Source: Oenanthe sinensis (Eukaryota; Streptophyta; Magnoliopsida; Apiales; Apiaceae). Taken from it: DNA of 64,000 bases. The stretch is taken from the NCBI GenBank assembly GCA_028671895.1, contig CM053795.1:11987501-12051500 (forward strand), read 5' to 3'. Positions 1 through 11,040 of the stretch are shown here, piece by piece. A program made the translations under genes and the position numbers. The notes beneath the pieces are model-generated. The model saw nothing but the letters and a program-made list of their open reading frames with translations, did no database searches and was not told where the DNA came from. The first letter of the stretch is position 1. Each line of letters begins with the position of its first letter.

Positions 1-460
1 CACCCCACATGTATTATAAAAAAAAAATTAATACAACTTCTTGACGCAGCAATAAAATGTGAACCTACATTTCAATTGGACGTAAAGAAAAATCCTAACA
101 ATGAGCATTTAATATTTAGCTATGCAGTGTAACCAAATTCTCATGTCGGTTTCAGTTTAATAAACCATAATGATGTAATTTCCATGTCGCATGGTCCAAC
201 AGCACCTAATAGAGCATATTCATAGACCCGAGAATCAACTTACTAAATCCAGAATAGAAACGGGTATAGCCTATCTCTAAAGATGTGAACATAATTAGAG
301 AAAGCATATTCTTTAAGGAGACTGCGAACAGGTTAAGCATGTTGTTGTATGTGTACTAGGGTTGTCATTGGAATTTAAGAGATAGCAACTTGACAAAATG
401 GCAAGTCCCTAAACAAGCTGTTAAAAAAATTAAAAATTCTAAGGGAAAACACACGCTTAC

Positions 461-3400
461 CAATTGATATTGCTTTTTCCAAACACTCGTAAGTACAATG
501 AACCAACTGCTGAGATGCCTCATCAACATTTCCAACGAAGAATGTTTCATTGAGATCACCTGCATAATGAGCAGTAAGAATGATGTTATAGTTAATTTCT
601 GATCTCCATACTACCACACTATAGATAGTCGCCTTACCATGAACTCCTTTGAAGAGTACAGTTACATCAACATTTATGATATCCCCATCCTCCAATTTTC
701 TGAAACATATTAGAGATTTTCAATTTGCATCCTAACTTGCATGTCACATGAAGAGACGCGCACACACACAGAGACGCGCACACACACATATAGTTGATTT
801 TTTTCATTCCTTTTGCTTTATGGAAAATTAATGGGTTTTTTTATGGGTGGCTGGAGATTCATGCAAACATGATGAAAAACTCTGTAATGTGTTACAGTTG
901 GTTCTTTGTCATGTCCTGTGGTTCTATTATGCATTATGAGATTACAAACCTAGTGACCATTTTTAAATCCCTAGGTCTGTTGAATAAGAGATCAATTGGT
1001 TTTCAATTTAAATCATATTATACTTCTCTCTAGAGAGGATTTATATTGCTAGATGCAGAATTCAACGTACAAACTGCAATATTAATGTAAATGGATTAAA
1101 TTGTAAAGATATGAAGTTTGTATAGCGCTATAGCAAATATTGCAAATGACAACTATATGCTCTAAAATCTTTTCCTTGTAATCGTATATGAGGATATCAT
1201 TCAGTCCCCAGATCAAACTGTGTGCAAGAACATAATATCAGTAATTACTCTTCCTTAGTTCCTATAATGCTTTTGAGGTTGATGATGTTGGTACTGCTAC
1301 AATTTGCTGCACTGTAATTTTTTAAACACTATCTACAGTCTACAAAAAATATGAGAACTATTGATCCTTTTCTCCTAAAAACAAATGTCATATAGGTGGA
1401 ACAGAATATTATGGTATAGAATATACGTAAATATTTTTCGTATCTGAATAAGAAATAAGTTTTAAACATACAGCCATACTCAAATTTAAGATTGGGAAAC
1501 TCATGTTAGAGACAGCAAAAAGTGTCCATGGCTAGAATATAACAATACCTCGCATCAGGAATCCCATGGCAAATAACTTCATTCACTGACCTGTAATTAA
1601 TGTACAGTAAAATATACGATGATAAGCCTAACTATTATGCTAGAGATATAAATTGACAAGCGCGCGCACACAAACACCATAGGTACCAAAAAGAGAATAC
1701 CTACGTGCAGCAAGATTTTGGGAAGAAGTAGTAATTTAAGGGTGATGGATATCCTCCTGCAGAGGTACAACCAGTATATTGATTTAAATGCATTATCATT
1801 GTGATGCAGAATAAATGAAATCGGACTAGGATGCCCAAAATAATAGATATAATTCATCTTTATTCACTAAATGAACTTTCCAGCAGCAATTGTTGCTTCA
1901 TGCACGATGGCATCAATTTCGTCAGTGGTGACACCTGGTTGAATAACTCGAGCAGCTGCATCCAAAACTTCTCTAGCAATCTGATAAAAACATTTTTCAT
2001 ATAAACAATATACTTCAAGTCATATTTTAGTAAAAGCCATGTCAGTTCTCACCCTTCTGGACATGGTCACCTCACTGACCTCTAATACTTGTAATTAGAA
2101 ATAGAAGAGGAAATTTGATTCACAAAATGCAATATTAAATTTTCAACACCGGGATAAACTTACTCGGCATGTTTCCCTCATTCTTGCAATTTGTTCTGGT
2201 GTTTTAATCTGCAAGTAATCGGAAACGAGAAAGAAAGACTAATTAGACTTCAGAAAGTTAAATGATAAAGCAAATTATCTCGTTTAAATCTAACAGAAGA
2301 AATATTATCGGGAAGCAGAGTACCTCAATGACATGCTGGAGGTCACTGCTAGGCTCAACTTTTGGAGTTCCCTACAAAGAAATTTGCACAGAGAAGTTAA
2401 GGAAACCAGATATTCAGGGTCCCAAGCATTAGGCAGTGGCCTTGGATGGCTACCCGTAGACACGACTCAGTACCAAAATTCGTGGCAATTCTGCTTCTCT
2501 AGGCTGAAAGAGAAAAAAATGGAGAAACAAACATATGCCGAATCCTACGAAGTCTTTTATAAAATTTTAATGCATAATTAAATCTCAGTTGCACTGGAAA
2601 GCAATTGAAGGTAAATATATCAGAGATTATAAATTTTAATGTGACAGCATATGTCAAATACATGAAGAACGACAAAAATCAACTTTTTCCACAAGAATTA
2701 CCCACATGGGTAAAACTGATCATAATTTTATTACGTAATATTAGATAAACAACTCACATCGTGTGCCCAGTCAGGTTTATCAACGTGATCAGGTACTAAC
2801 CGCGGCCCTGATATGGGATATGGCTTCAAAGTCCTGCAAACGTGAAGACAGAAGAAATTCAACTCTTCAGATTCAATAGTATTTCAAATGCAAGGTTCGA
2901 TATTATTTATTATCCCTAAATCTTACGAAACTATTCCTGGCCGAGTGATGAGGTTTCTAAAATTTGTTCTCTCTGAAATTAAAATTTAACTTGGATTTCT
3001 AAATTTTTTAAGAAAATGCAAGAGCGTATAATTTAATTTATCTATATGTATATTACGTAGTAATGTATCAAATTTCATGTTATGTTCAGTGGTGAGATTT
3101 TTTTGATCTAAAAGAAAATAAATCTCAGATAAATTTCATCAAACACTTGCTTTTTGTAATATTAGAAAAGTTAATTATTTACTGATGAGATTCTTCTAGA
3201 GTTCACTCCCTCAGAATCACAAAAACTGTTACCGTTGGTCAATGGATGCGATGAAAGTAAAAGTCTGTCCAAATTAAAGGGTTTTCAGTACAATATCTCC
3301 CTTTTTTACAAAAATATCCTACTGTACTTCCTCAGAGCCACAGAGAGCCATTATTGGTTTACACTGTATTGACTGACAGAAAAACACCAGCTTTTCAGAT

Positions 3401-4737
3401 TTTTTTTAACAAAGAAAAAATAGGAACAATTTTTCCCAAAAACCTAGTAGTATATTTATTGGCGCAAAATTAGAATTCCTCTATTTGTGATATCAAACAT
3501 ATATGATTGATTATATTGACAAGTTAAACTTGAGATATCCATGTTAGATTAATGCTTCTGGTAACTAAAATAAACTCCAATGAATAATCAATTGACCTCA
3601 TAAGACATGATATTTGAAACACCACTTTTAAGAAAACAAAATTTTTAGTCTACGTGTTACCACCACATTCGCAAACCATATACAACAACAAGATTTATTA
3701 CTTTGCAATAGACGTACCCTGTCCAATCAAATCTGGGAAGTTTAGGTGTCCGGGACTGTCCTTTTCTCAAACAAAATAGCCAATTATCTGGTTTGGTTAA
3801 ATTTTGTTCACCTGCAATATTGGATGCAAGCATGGAAACTTTTGCTTTCAAGTGAACAGATTTATGAAGACTCCAGGATGCCTTAAAACAGTCTTGAGTG
3901 CTGTTTAGGGAATTAAGTTTGTCAATACACAGACATGTTATAAAAGTTGCAGCAAAAAGAAATTATCATATAAATGTGTCAGATAGAAGGTCATAATATA
4001 TAGCATAGAGGACTTCAATCATAGGTTGAGGATCCATATTCAATTCAGATAAAAACACCTTTTTCTTGCATTCGTTATATATGATATATTTCTTTAATAA
4101 CTCAGATTGAGAATACCCTAAAGTATATGATCAATATTTTAGCAAAATATGTCAATTCAAATTACACCGGCAACAACAATTAAGCTAATTTCACATGGTC
4201 TTTCTATTATGAAAAATAGCAGCATGAGAAATGGAAATTCTACGCACCAAAAGGCAGAACCATCACAAGGAAGCTTTAATTCTACACACTTCGGACACCT
4301 GAAAATAGAGTTTTAAAAAAAACAGCTAATAACAATGATAATATTAGTACCGGAACTGAAAGCTATATATCAATCATCGTTAATAACTTGCAAAACGCAG
4401 TCATGTCCCGTGTCAATACAGTTCGGATTCGGTTCTATTGTTAATAATTTTCTCCCTTGTTCTTAATATCTGAACATTCGCTTTACAATCCAGCACACAA
4501 TTAATTCATCATTTTAAGTTCAAATGCAATTTAATTACTTGCATAAAGTCTTAAAATTTCAAGTAATTTCACAATTATATATATTACCTCAAATAGAATA
4601 CTTAAACAACAACGACATGAACAATTTATCTATTGATCGAGAAGTAAATACACAAAAAAGACATACTGAAGATTAGCAGGCTTTCCGCATCGAACACAAG
4701 TTAAGTTACTGTCAGGCACGAGTGATTGACCAGACAT
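461..4737 (-). CDS. MAP1A: Methionine aminopeptidase 1A, 5' part (11 coding exons, C-terminus off left edge)
   Basis: Cytosolic type I methionine aminopeptidase, which removes the initiator Met from nascent proteins. Exons read on the minus strand: 4737-4667, 4298-4248, 3900-3719, 2833-2758, 2371-2324, 2208-2164, 1980-1881, 1756-1705, 1590-1549, 699-638 and 559-461. The start is the ATG at 4737 (MSGQSLVPDSN). Exons 1-3 give the N-terminal zinc-finger part (CVRCGKPANLQ, CPKCVELKLPC) and a conserved block RTPKLPRFDWTG. Exons 4-9 give KPYPISGPRLVP, IKTPEQIARMRETCR, YPSPLNYYFFPKSCC and NEVICHGIPDA. Exons 10-11 carry the first two metal-ligand aspartates (NVDVTV and GDLNETF). All boundaries seen are GT-AG and in phase, except the donor after exon 7, where the phase requires GA. 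The last intron opens at 460 and no further exon is visible in 1-460, so the exons with the remaining His and Glu ligands lie outside the window. Introns hold small repeats, such as an 18-bp unit twice at 753-788. Family identity is very secure; the MAP1A paralogue is inferred from the zinc-finger N-terminus. Confidence 0.95.
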
Positions 4738-4930
4738 TGCAATTTGCTTGATATCTTAACTGCATAAACAGATTCTGTGTGTAAGTTTGTGTGTCTGTGT
4801 GTTTAACAATACATGAGCATAAAAACAGAGGCAATTTGAATAAATAATACTAGAATGTTTAATCAAAATCGATACCTTGGATTAAGTTGAATGAAAAAGC
4901 GGGGAAGGAGAGACGATGAGCGGCGGTCTT
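4738..4930 (-). promoter_or_regulatory. MAP1A 5' UTR with a leader intron
   Basis: Upstream of the MAP1A ATG the leader runs back to an acceptor (ATGCAG, exon resuming at 4759) and a matching donor (CCAAG followed by GTATCG), giving a leader intron of about 4875-4760. The outer leader exon is the GC-richer stretch near 4876-4925. The transcription start itself is not defined by the sequence alone. Confidence 0.55.
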
Positions 4931-4960
4931 GTGTGTATATAATATATATTCAAATGTTGT

Positions 4961-6017
4961 GTGTATCTCTACTTCTCCAGTAGTCATGAATTACAGTTTA
5001 TTAATTTATTATATTCATTTCTTGACTCTCTCTTTTTTTTTGAATTCAATTTCTTGACTATGTTATTCATGACAGATACTGGGGTGTCACACTGCTACTG
5101 TGTATTTTTATTTTATTCTGTCTTGACGTAATGTTAAAATTAACTATTCACTTTTGCCGCACTAAGATCAGGTGCAGGTGCAGCACTAAGATCCAAAGGA
5201 ATGATTAATTGAATTTTTATTTTTTTTGCGAAATGATTAATTGAATGTTGAATATAGCTGGTATTAAACGAGTTCAAACAAGGGCTAGCGTAAATACAAT
5301 TAAAATTATGTACAGATAGTAAAAACATTCGGCTCGGTGAATATTCGATCAAGAATTCGAAATTTCAGATTTACTGAAATCTTTTATATTTGAATTTAAT
5401 TTTTTAATTTGAAAATTTTTGTATTTGAATTTGAGGTTTAGTGATTTGAAATTCAAAATCCGATCTAATATCTGAAATTAGATTGCAACCCAACATCCGG
5501 AAAAAAATTGAATAATATACATGAGGAGTTCCGGTACAAACTTTTTAAAATTTGGTTATATATTTCAACTCCAATTTTCGTAAATATTTGAAAAATGATT
5601 ACTACTCTATTAAAAAAATAAAATATATAATTCAGTTTTTTAATATAAATAATTAAAAAAATTATACAATAGGTGTTTAATACATAAATAAGTTGAGTTC
5701 AACATCATCTAAAAATAGTTATAATTGTATTGTATTCAATTACATCAAAAACATTTATAATATTATAATTAAAGAAATTATATTAAATAATTTGTATTTC
5801 ATATTTATATAACCTTTTTTCTCTTTTTTTTTTAAAACTATATATATAACCTAATTTGGGATTTGTGAACCCCATAGAAATAATTAATAACCTATCCATC
5901 AACCCTAACATCTCCCTGAGCCGTCCTTAACCATTATTCTCCATCTTTTTCGGTTACCGTTGTTATGCATGTAGAATAAACAAATTTATTAAATTCATAA
6001 TGAACAAAACTGATGAA
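4961..6017. other. Intergenic, AT-rich, no gene seen
   Basis: This is the divergent promoter side of MAP1A followed by AT-rich DNA. It has long A/T runs and a short internal repeat (GATTAATTGAAT near 5200-5245). No open frame resembles a known protein. Confidence 0.5.
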
Positions 6018-6234
6018 TTTGGTGATTTTTATAATACAAATTAGTTATTATTATATTACAAATTTATGATTTATCTAATATAAATTAGTGATGACATGTT
6101 GATCTAGTGACAGATGTTTATATATCACATTTGGTGATTTTTATAATACAAATTAGTAATTTTTATCGTATAAATTTGTGATTTATCTAATATAAATTAG
6201 TGATTGTATGTCGATTTGGTAACAGATGTTTATA
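6018..6234 (+). repeat. Degenerate ~112-bp tandem duplication
   Basis: The block beginning TTTGGTGATTTTTATAATAC at 6018 recurs at 6130. Both copies continue through AATTTATGATTTATCTAATA-like sequence to a closing ACAGATGTTTATAT. The two copies are close but not identical. It is non-coding, perhaps an old duplicated fragment of a transposon. Confidence 0.7.
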
Positions 6235-6720
6235 TCATACTTAAATTTCACATCTGATAATTTTTATGAATGGTGATGATTCTTTACAAGTGATAGTTGA
6301 TGAAAATTGAATTTACATTATATAAATATGTATAGATCAAAGAATAATCAAAAAATAATAGTAAAAATCGATGAATATGAAGATAAAAAATGATGGTCGG
6401 AATCAATGGTAGGCGGATATAACTAGGACTGAGGGAAAAGTAGAGGGCCACAGGGCAGCGCAGGGGAGGGGAGCGACACAACAGGGGTGGGGTGGACATA
6501 GTAAAATAGGGTGGATGATATCATATAGGGGTGGACATATAGAGTAAATAAGTGTGGGTATAGTAAAATAGAGAGTGAAGATAATGGTTTCTATTTTTTA
6601 TTCTAAGATTGCTTTGAACTAGATCATTAACCTATATATATTAATGCTCCTAAGGGTGAGATTAGCTAACTTATATATTTCAAAACTTTGTATACTATAA
6701 AAATTTTGACAAATTTCATA

Positions 6721-6942
6721 CTCTTTCTCTCCCATAAATGTTTGTCACATTAATTTATTTTTTCACACATCTTAAAGTGTATACAAAATATATTTATATT
6801 TAATATTATTATATTTTTTTAATATAAAAGTTTAAAGTTCATATTTTTATTACAAAGACATTTTCAAAAATATTATCCATATTTTTTTAATATTAGTATA
6901 TGTTTAAGAGTCAAAGCCATCAAAATTATGGAATGGGAAGAG
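6721..6942. mobile_element. Stowaway-like (Tc1/mariner) MITE candidate, 222 bp
   Basis: The left end CTCTTTCTCTCCCATAAATG is preceded by TA. The right end, read on the minus strand, is CTCTTCCCATTCCATAAT, also preceded by TA. The short imperfect inverted ends, the TA duplication, the size and the CTC..CCC-type terminus fit Stowaway MITEs. It is non-coding and AT-rich. The ends are diverged, so it is an old copy or a chance resemblance. Confidence 0.5.
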
Positions 6943-7236
6943 TATATGATGAAGAGTAATGGAGCAGCTAATTAGTTAGTAAATAAATGGGTCAAGCAAG
7001 CTAAGTTCACATCATGGGTTTGGGCTTATGAATTGTAATGTAATAGTACACAAAAGTTCGCATTACTGGTTTTAACTTTTAAGTACAATAGAATTCGGCC
7101 AACTTAACTTCAACAAATGGTTTTGTCAATAAAAAAAAACTTTGATAAATTGTTTTGCGGTGGAAACTGAATGCTAGATACTTAACATTTTTAACTATTT
7201 TTCTAATTATATTTGCATATATTGCATAATATAATA

Positions 7237-8600
7237 CTAGCATGTAACCCGTGTAAAGCACGGGAGGTGAATAGTAAGTAATATATTATATATTTTAAAT
7301 AAATTAAATATTTAAATTGATTATTTATGTTATTAATAATTTTTATGTAATGTAGTACATGTGATAAATTATTTTTGAATCATATTTATATTATGTGTTT
7401 AAATTCTCATTAATATATTGTTATATATTTATATTAATTAACATAGATTAATAACCTGTGCAAAGCGTTAATAAATTTTTATTAATAAAAAGAGTTTCAA
7501 ATATATTACAAAATATTTTAATTAAAATTTAAATAAAATAATATGTTTTAATATATATATATATATATATATAATTTTAATATAATTTTAATGTTCAAAA
7601 TTTTTTATTATAAAATTGTAATTTTAAATAAATTAAAGTATTTAAGTGATGAGAAAATTGAAACATGCTATTATATGTGAGTACAACTCTATATTCTAAT
7701 TAAAAAAGAAATTCGTTTAGAGTAATACAATATAAAACTATATCTAATACAGATAAAGCACAATAATAAAATTTAATTAATATAAACAAAATAATAATAT
7801 TATTTTAATATTCATAAAATTTAATTAATAAATTATGCTATTAAATAAATTCAAGAGGCTGACTAATGAAGAAATTAAAACATGATTGCTTATTGATTAA
7901 AAGAATGTGTTTGAAATTAAATAGGAGACACACATTTATTTAAAGTTGAGTGAGACATAAAACGACAAGACCGACGACATTTGCTCTTGCGGTTTAAATA
8001 AAAAATATAAAATATACGTAGAATTCTTAAAATAAAAATTCTTAAAATATACGTAGAATTCTTAAAATATACGTATTAAATAAAAATTATAGAATACGTA
8101 GAATTCTTAAAATAAAAAATAAAAAATATAATTTAGATATAATATAATATTATCGTTGTGCAATTGTATAAAAAAGACTATCGGTGATAGAGTTGCTATG
8201 TATGATATATCATTTTTAAAATAAGTTTTTTTTAAATTGGATGGTTAGGATCTTTTCTATAAATGACTTAAAATTGGACGGTTATGACATTTGTTTACCT
8301 TAGAATGATATTTATATATTAATATTCATAAAATTTAATGATATATTAAATAAAAATGATAGGATAAGTATAAAATATAATTTAAATATAATATAATATT
8401 ATCCGTGGGGAGTTTTATAAAAAAAAGACTATCAAGATAGAGTTGTATGTATGATATATATCCTTTTTAAAATAACATTTTATTAAAATTGGATGGTTAA
8501 GATTGTTTATTTGATTCACCTAAAATTGGACGATTAAGATCTTTTATATGGTTCACTCAGTACCATAACGACCACCAAAACTTTTAATTTTTCGGTTATA
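7237..8600 (-). mobile_element. Helitron-like element, 3' end at 7237 (5' end not defined)
   Basis: Read on the minus strand, a hairpin with stem CCCGTG/CACGGG and a 5-nt loop (7264-7248) is followed 7 nt later by CTAG and then T. That matches the Helitron 3' terminus rule: short hairpin, then CTRR, inserted next to T. The body would extend to higher coordinates. I could not fix the TC-type 5' end, so 8600 is only a guess based on where the repeated AT-rich texture fades. No Rep/helicase coding is seen, so it would be non-autonomous. Confidence 0.45.
8124..8550 (+). repeat. ~249-bp period direct repeat inside the Helitron-like region
   Basis: The block starting at 8124 (ATAATTTAGATATAATATAA) recurs at about 8373. 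Both copies run through AAAGACTATC, a GATAGAGTTG-type segment, ATGATATAT, CTTTTTAAAATAA-like sequence and AAATTGGATGGTTA. Within each unit a second AAATTGGACG segment follows. The copies differ at many positions. It is non-coding. Confidence 0.65.
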
Positions 8601-10200
8601 ATAATATAGTGTATATATATATATAACTTTTAGTCTTTTACATGGAATTTAGTATAAGCAAGTCCTACTTAAAATCGGACTGTATTTTATTAAACACGAA
8701 CTATGCCAAAAAAGTAATAATAATATTTTAAGTTCTTGATTCAAACATTCTCACCTGATTTTAAATACCATGTGCGATTTAAATGTAAAACTGCACTATA
8801 CTTTTAAAAAAAACTTAGACTTTTCTTTTCATAAAAAGGAGGAAAATTTGAACATCATCATTGGTCAATTTTATCTCGTTTTCATCGTGGTGTAAGAGCA
8901 ACGGATGGTTATTTTTGCTTGTTCAAGTTGGCTGTGAGGAGTATATATATATTAATGTACTCTTCCTGTTGTATTACTCTCTGATCTAGATTCGTACCCA
9001 ATGCGCCAGGATTTTTGACAAAGACCCTTATGGTTATGCTCAATTTGATGGTCAGTCAATCAACGCACATTCACAAGTTAAATTAAAATATCTAAATTGA
9101 ACATTCTATGATTTCCAAACACATTTTCGCCCCCATTTTTGTTGGAAAAGAATTGTGGAAAGGAGATGAGAAGGTAAATACAACATTTCGTACGTAATAT
9201 TTTAGTAATCTTTGAAAAATGCAATGTAACACCAACTCTACACTACAATAGCTGGCTCAATTGCTTAAACCATATCGACCGAACTCTGAACTTATAACCA
9301 ACCGCTATCTGAAACCAATTAAGTTGTCATATTCTATCATCTTTTTTACGTTTAGGCAAAAATTGTGGCATTTTATGTATAGACTTTAAATAAAATGCTT
9401 ATATGCATGATATGTTAATTGACGCAAGCAAAAAAATTTTTACAACCAATCCTTTAAATGGTAGGAACTTATTTTTCTAATCATTTTTGCCATTTCCGAC
9501 AATCTTAAAAACAAAAACAGACGTCTAATGTGTTATTTTGATTGTTTAATATGCTTTTTCGATCGGTTAATTTGAATATTTAACTTTTTCTTTTAGTGGA
9601 GCTTCCTTTCCGATTCTTTTTAATATTATTGACCGGAAAAAAGTTTACATGTATATTGAGACCTAACGCTTGAACAGGGATTATTATTGCAACATAACTG
9701 ATACATGATACGCAGCCGATAACTAGTATTGCAACGACACGGAGGGAGTATACTTTTAGAAAATATTTAAGAACTTTATTCGTATCACAAATTGCAGATT
9801 ATTTTGTGCAATAATTGAAATACCATGTAAGTGTAAAAATTAAAATAACAACCATATTAAAATGTAATGGTGGTCTTTTATATATGATTTTACTTCAGTT
9901 TCTGAATTTCCATCATGAGTTAATGTTCATCTCCAGAGACTAGAGACACGCATATATATCCCCGCAAGAGTATTTTTCGATTCCTATCAAATAGAATAAC
10001 GATAGAATTTTGTAATTAGTTCACAAAAATAAAATATTCTATATATGCAAAATATCAAACCTAAAAACTAGCACTCTAGTAGTAAAATAAATAACAAAAA
10101 AATTAGCTAAACCCAGAATGAAGAAAACGAGTGCAAAATATCAAACTTGTATGCGAATATTATACAAACCCGAAAACACTATCACTCTAGTAGTAAAACC
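8601..10200. other. Intergenic, no gene seen
   Basis: AT-rich spacer downstream of the SAUR gene. CGGAGGGAGTA at 9741-9751 looks like one terminus of a Stowaway-type MITE, but I could not find a convincing partner end. Confidence 0.4.
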
Positions 10201-10322
10201 TAAAGACTAGGTAAATAAATTCTAAACCATCCCTATCATGGATCATGGATGTTTTGTTTTCTAATCATTGTCGTCGTCATCATCATTTACCAACAACCGC
10301 TCCTACCGGAACTTCACTTTGG

Positions 10323-10814
10323 TCACTTCCACGTCATCATTTTCCGGCCAATTTTTCCGGCAGCAATCCGAGTTTTAACGTTTTCAAACTCAGAGATCCG
10401 ACAGGGAATAGTGAGCCCACCCGGATGATCGTACCCGAACTCCTCCTTAGCTTCTCTCAAAAGCTGACCAAAAAGTGGGTGATTACAATATATGACCGGC
10501 ACTAAAATCCTCCTCAACTCGCCATCTTTTTGACCCACGTAAACAGCCATCTGACCTTTAGGCACAACTTTCGGTTTTTCTTGAAACGGGTCTTCAAACA
10601 TGGGCATGTAACCCTGACCCGGAGACTTTCCACATATAGCCCCAGCTTTTGTTTTTAAACGACTTCCCCAGTTAAAAATCTTTGAGACTCTAGACCCGGA
10701 TTTTCGATGAGGGTCTAGCCTAAAATACTTACATGGTGATACGGTTTTCCGGTAAACCCGCTGGAAAAGGGTTTTGACTCGGTGTTTGAGGTAAAATCTT
10801 CGAATATTTTTCAT
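10323..10814 (-). CDS. SAUR family auxin-responsive protein, 163 aa, intronless
   Basis: A complete single-exon SAUR gene. The conserved SAUR core lies around residues 82-148: VPKGQMAVYVGQ, then RILVPVIYCNHPLFGQLL, EAKEEFGYDHPGG and LTIPC. A basic N-terminal extension precedes it (MKNIRRFYLKHRVKTLF), as in the longer SAUR subgroup (the SAUR36-like type is my guess). SAUR proteins generally act in auxin-driven cell expansion, many by inhibiting PP2C.D phosphatases and so raising plasma-membrane proton-pump activity. That role is family knowledge, not shown here. The start is the first ATG of the frame and gives the usual N-terminus. A TATA-like run lies at 11007-11020, about 190 bp upstream on the coding strand. 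The gene stands alone; SAURs are often clustered, and no second copy is seen. Confidence 0.95.
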   Translation of the reverse strand: MKNIRRFYLKHRVKTLFQRVYRKTVSPCKYFRLDPHRKSGSRVSKIFNWGSRLKTKAGAICGKSPGQGYMPMFEDPFQEKPKVVPKGQMAVYVGQKDGELRRILVPVIYCNHPLFGQLLREAKEEFGYDHPGGLTIPCRISEFENVKTRIAAGKIGRKMMTWK

Positions 10815-11040
10815 TACGTTTGTAGGCTTAAAAAGTTTGTATGTAGGTTTTTTTTTTTAGTTGCAAGTATTGTTCAAGAAAATGGCCATGAATTGGCTTG
10901 GGACCTAGTACACCAGAGATATGAAAAGAAAATATTAGAGAGAGATGTGGGCTTGTATAACATGCCTTGTGCTTCCAGCAACTGTTTCTACTGCAAGTGA
11001 GTTTCTTATATATATATATAGTTGCATGCGTACTGTATAG

